Source: Sphingobacterium sp. CZ-UAM
Lineage (GTDB): Bacteria > Bacteroidota > Bacteroidia > Sphingobacteriales > Sphingobacteriaceae
Reading direction: 5' to 3'
Assembly: GCF_002000245.1 (NCBI RefSeq)
Contig: NZ_MTCM01000004.1
Span: 124,001 to 188,000, forward strand
Length of the DNA stretch: 64,000 nucleotides
Part shown: piece after piece, positions 61,632 to 64,000 of the stretch
Layout of the letters: every line of letters starts with the position of its first letter
Numbering within the stretch: position 1 is the stretch's first letter
Position numbers and translations under genes: made by a program
Notes under the pieces: generated by a model
What the model was told of the DNA's origin: nothing
What the model saw: only the letters and a program-made list of their open reading frames with translations
Database searches by the model: none

Positions 61632-62132
61632 ATGACGGATTATAACAAACTTAAACTGGACTGGATTGGCTTACGCTTTCGTACAAGACGTAATGAACTG
61701 TATTATTCCTTGAGAGATGTGTCAAACCTGACAGGCATTTCAACAGGAACTTTAAATGGCATCGAAAAAGGTAGAGACCTCACCATGACCAACTTCCTGC
61801 TATTGTGCCATAGCCTTGAAATTCAACCCAGGGAATTTTTTCAGGACGACATCACGTTCAGCCCCCCATATTCCCTCTCCCCGGACGTACAAGAAAGAAT
61901 TTCGATCAATAAGAAACTGGATCAACTGGTTTACCACTCCGATTTCTTTCATCAGCCCAAACGTGTTGCCGAAGTACTACATAAACTGGACGTCGATAAA
62001 AGTCATAGCAACAAGTTCTCGGTTTATCTATCCGCTTATTGCGAAGAAGGAACGCTTTCATACGAGCAACATGGCAATTACAAGGAGTACCGAAAAAGTG
62101 ACTTTACTTTGAAAACTCCCGAAAACGGTTAG
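61632..62132 (+). CDS. XRE-family transcriptional regulator
   Basis: 166 residues: an N-terminal XRE helix-turn-helix (about 15-68, with YSLRDVSNLTGISTGTLNGIEKG) and a C-terminal part (about 85-166) of unknown fold. The upstream 250 bp is unusually AT-rich. The last 29 bp overlap the 3' end of the convergent desaturase gene, so the two transcripts are antisense at their ends. It may control that gene or neighbours, but nothing shows it. No phage genes are near. Confidence 0.85.
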   Translation: MTDYNKLKLDWIGLRFRTRRNELYYSLRDVSNLTGISTGTLNGIEKGRDLTMTNFLLLCHSLEIQPREFFQDDITFSPPYSLSPDVQERISINKKLDQLVYHSDFFHQPKRVAEVLHKLDVDKSHSNKFSVYLSAYCEEGTLSYEQHGNYKEYRKSDFTLKTPENG

Positions 62133-63150
62133 CCCTTTTGAAAGTACCCAGGTCATTGAACCGGACACCATACTTTCGCAGCACCGCCTGTGCTTTCTTA
62201 CGGCCGATATGACGCACATAAAAAGTTTCATTGACGACAAAATGGTGGATACTGTGTGTCCAGCCAAAAAAGAAACAGAATAATTGCATCGGATAAGTCC
62301 ACCAGATATTGAGCACCTGCGTCTGTTCGATCACATTTCCTTCCTCCACATCACCAAAATAATGCATGTTGGAGGTGATAAAATGTAGGCAGAACTGCCG
62401 CAGTAAATTAGGCAACAGGATCGTATAAATAATCACATGTAGACTTATCAACATGTTATCCACATAGTGTGGAAAACTAAAATCTATCACAGATCGTCCA
62501 TTTAACCAGTCCATTAGCGCGTCCGCAAAAAAGAAATATAGGATAACGTGTGCAAAAATCGTCACGGGAACGATACTCAAGAACATAATCTGTTTTAATT
62601 TGGATGATGTCTCCACTTTCAGGTTTCCATTCTTCACTTCCCGATCCATATCACTAAACATACGATGCAGGCGCAACAGTCCTCCCAAAACAACATCCGG
62701 TGTTGTCAACAGCCGTTTGATTGTCCATCGTTCACCATTGGTTACGCTACGTTCCTCCACATCATGTAATGTTCCCGAAAATTTATGATGATGGTGATGT
62801 AAGGTACGCCGGATCCAGGGGTTTACGGTCAATGGGCGTAAGATCCAAACGCTAAAAAGCATAAAATGATGTACGGTTTTCTGCTTCTTAAAATATAGCC
62901 AGTGAATAAGATCATGCTCAATTTCATGCAGCACGCCCATAAAAAATGCATTCGCAACAATCATCAGCCAAGTCGGAACAACGGCTTTGTACCAACCGAT
63001 CGACACCGCAACGATCGCAACAATGGCCACTAAGAAAATAACCAATCCAATACTGTTCTGAAGTTTTAATATCGGATACGCCCTTTTTAGCTGCTGATAG
63101 GACAGATTGATCTCCTTTCTGATCCGACTCGACTTTTCTTGATGTGTCAA
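62104..63150 (-). CDS. Fatty acid desaturase family membrane enzyme
   Basis: 348 residues with the three histidine boxes of membrane desaturases: HEIEHDLIH (about 75-83), HHHHHKF (about 118-124) and HSIHHFV near the C-terminus, plus four or more helices. It should introduce a double bond, or hydroxylate, a lipid acyl chain using oxygen and di-iron. Which lipid is unknown. Its 3' end overlaps the convergent XRE gene by 29 bp. Confidence 0.88.
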   Translation of the reverse strand: MTHQEKSSRIRKEINLSYQQLKRAYPILKLQNSIGLVIFLVAIVAIVAVSIGWYKAVVPTWLMIVANAFFMGVLHEIEHDLIHWLYFKKQKTVHHFMLFSVWILRPLTVNPWIRRTLHHHHHKFSGTLHDVEERSVTNGERWTIKRLLTTPDVVLGGLLRLHRMFSDMDREVKNGNLKVETSSKLKQIMFLSIVPVTIFAHVILYFFFADALMDWLNGRSVIDFSFPHYVDNMLISLHVIIYTILLPNLLRQFCLHFITSNMHYFGDVEEGNVIEQTQVLNIWWTYPMQLFCFFFGWTHSIHHFVVNETFYVRHIGRKKAQAVLRKYGVRFNDLGTFKRANRFREFSK

Positions 63151-63335
63151 TGTAATGTGATTTTAAATACAAAAATACATTTTTTTTAACGTACATCACT
63201 GCCCTTTCCCTTTAGAATTAAGGATGACCCTAAACCCGGTATCAAACTAGGTATCAATTTTTTTCAACTAAAACTGTAACATAATTCGCTGCCACCATAC
63301 TAATGTGGAAAATAAACAGATTAAACTGAACAGTT

Positions 63336-63830
63336 ATGGAAAAGAGATCTATTTACAACTGGAAAAACAATTTCTTGGGAAATAAATCAAAGTTATATAA
63401 ACAGGATAGCCTGATAGGTTCATTGGAATCCAATGACTGGACACTGGATGCCAATGTTTCTATCCGCTCGGATCAATATCGCTTTATCAATAAAGGACTT
63501 TTCAATCCATATACCGAAATACGAAATAAATACGGTGAACTGATCGGTGACATCGAATACAACAACTGGACAGGTGGGGCAACCATCAGTCTTGTTGACA
63601 GGAAATACAAATGGAGTACTCGTAATATGTGGCTGTCGTCCTGGAAAATCGAAGATGAACAGGGCGAACTAGTTGAAATCAATCCTTCTGTCATGGGCAA
63701 TGGTGGCACAATAGAAAGTAAAGCGAATAATGAACTCTTGTTATCGATCAGTCTATATCTCCAAAAGAGAACTACCGTCATGTATTCGATGATTGCACTT
63801 ATTCCAGTCTTCACCATACTCCTATTTTAA
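63336..63830 (+). CDS. Unknown beta-rich protein with C-terminal membrane segment
   Basis: 164 residues. Repeated patterns of the form SNDWT-x-DANVSI, YNNWTGGATISL and NMWLSSWKIEDEQGEL suggest a beta structure with Trp/Asn repeats, resembling tubby/LURP-type C-terminal folds in outline. A hydrophobic helix occupies about 148-164, so the protein may be anchored by its C-terminus. I recognise no named family. Single gene with a terminator downstream. Confidence 0.65.
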   Translation: MEKRSIYNWKNNFLGNKSKLYKQDSLIGSLESNDWTLDANVSIRSDQYRFINKGLFNPYTEIRNKYGELIGDIEYNNWTGGATISLVDRKYKWSTRNMWLSSWKIEDEQGELVEINPSVMGNGGTIESKANNELLLSISLYLQKRTTVMYSMIALIPVFTILLF

Positions 63831-63863
63831 CCAATCACTACAATAGTTATTACGATATCCTAT

Positions 63864-63890
63864 AAAACAGGCGAAATGCCTGTTTTTTTT
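63864..63890 (+). terminator. Terminator of the unknown protein gene
   Basis: AAAACAGGC (63864-63872), loop, GCCTGTTTT (63878-63886) and a T tract. Confidence 0.88.
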
Positions 63891-64000
63891 TGCGAGATCA
63901 GCAGGAGCCCCCTGTGCTTCTTCCACACAAAAGATGGGGAACAGCAAGGATTCAACTGGGGACTTTCTTGTAATTTAACAGGGACTTTATTCGGACATAA
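63891..64000. other. Window end, nothing identified
   Basis: About 110 bp with no gene I can support; any gene here continues beyond the window. Confidence 0.3.

Noticed and set aside
1..64000. CRISPR arrays.
   Set aside because: No regularly spaced direct repeats of CRISPR type were seen anywhere in the window.
63891..64000. A minus-strand open frame entering from the window end.
   Set aside because: It reads as a terminator region and low-confidence sequence; nothing identifies it as a gene.

Overview
This window looks like chromosomal DNA of a Bacteroidota, most likely Sphingobacteriaceae (Sphingobacterium or a close relative). The evidence is a SusC/SusD pair, menaquinone synthesis by the futalosine route (MqnC), Bacteroidota-type promoters (TTTG-N19-TAnnTTTG) ahead of tRNA and tmRNA genes, genes without obvious Shine-Dalgarno leaders, a tmRNA tag ending ENYALAA, and many close matches by eye to families typical of this group. 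No plasmid, phage or insertion-sequence machinery is visible, so most of the window reads as core genome with local accessory patches. The genus is an inference.

Layout: 1-3739 (minus) is a TonB-dependent SusC receptor followed by the start of its SusD lipoprotein, cut by the window edge. 4160-5854 (plus) is mqnC-scpB, then a very small aspartate-rich protein at 6008. 6260-8145 (minus) is an operon of a GH25 muramidase, a tandem rhodanese and a thioredoxin. 8212 is a bestrophin-like channel. 9148-12145 is an accessory patch: two nearly identical tRNA-Ser(UGA) genes with promoter and 122-bp tail, plus a third tail with a tRNA relic, flank an HxlR regulator, a peroxiredoxin and an AlkD-like DNA glycosylase. 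12228-18927 holds two paralogous PAS-LuxR regulators, Ogt, an orphan ExbD, a truncated hemoglobin and a BlaI/M56 peptidase operon behind a perfect 21-bp palindrome.

19641-22363 carries a 5'-truncated GH95 fucosidase relic fused end-to-end to a methionine gamma-lyase-type gene with its divergent Lrp regulator. Then come a second bestrophin, an orphan PqqD-like (RRE) protein, a beta-helix/PDZ secreted protein, a fatty-acid hydroxylase, a DUF2807 protein, class II aldolase, an ArsC/Spx-like protein, a secreted M1 peptidase, a Rrf2 regulator with its NAD(P)-binding partner, and an APC permease. 36846-47561 is mixed: DUF1543, a class A beta-lactamase-like hydrolase, a repeat-rich lipoprotein, FolD, LepA, a CDF exporter, an aspartate-type aminotransferase and an M3 peptidase. 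The tmRNA gene lies at 47722.

48135-53866 is a sugar-oxidation locus: an AraC regulator divergent from GMC oxidoreductase, gluconate-2-dehydrogenase subunit 3, a sugar phosphate isomerase/epimerase-fold protein and a Gfo/Idh/MocA dehydrogenase, closed by a terminator. Next are a GH18 chitinase, a NagX-like membrane acyltransferase, GNAT, a universal stress protein and a second, exported isomerase-fold protein. The end holds an AraC/DUF417 pair, two 61-bp hairpin repeats, an XRE regulator whose 3' end overlaps a convergent fatty-acid desaturase, and an unknown C-terminally anchored protein. Rho-independent terminators are frequent and often bidirectional.

No single clearly new system stands out. 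The strongest leads are the tRNA-Ser-flanked redox/repair cassette, the sugar-oxidation locus, the 61-bp hairpin repeats, the orphan RRE protein and the aspartate-rich small protein.
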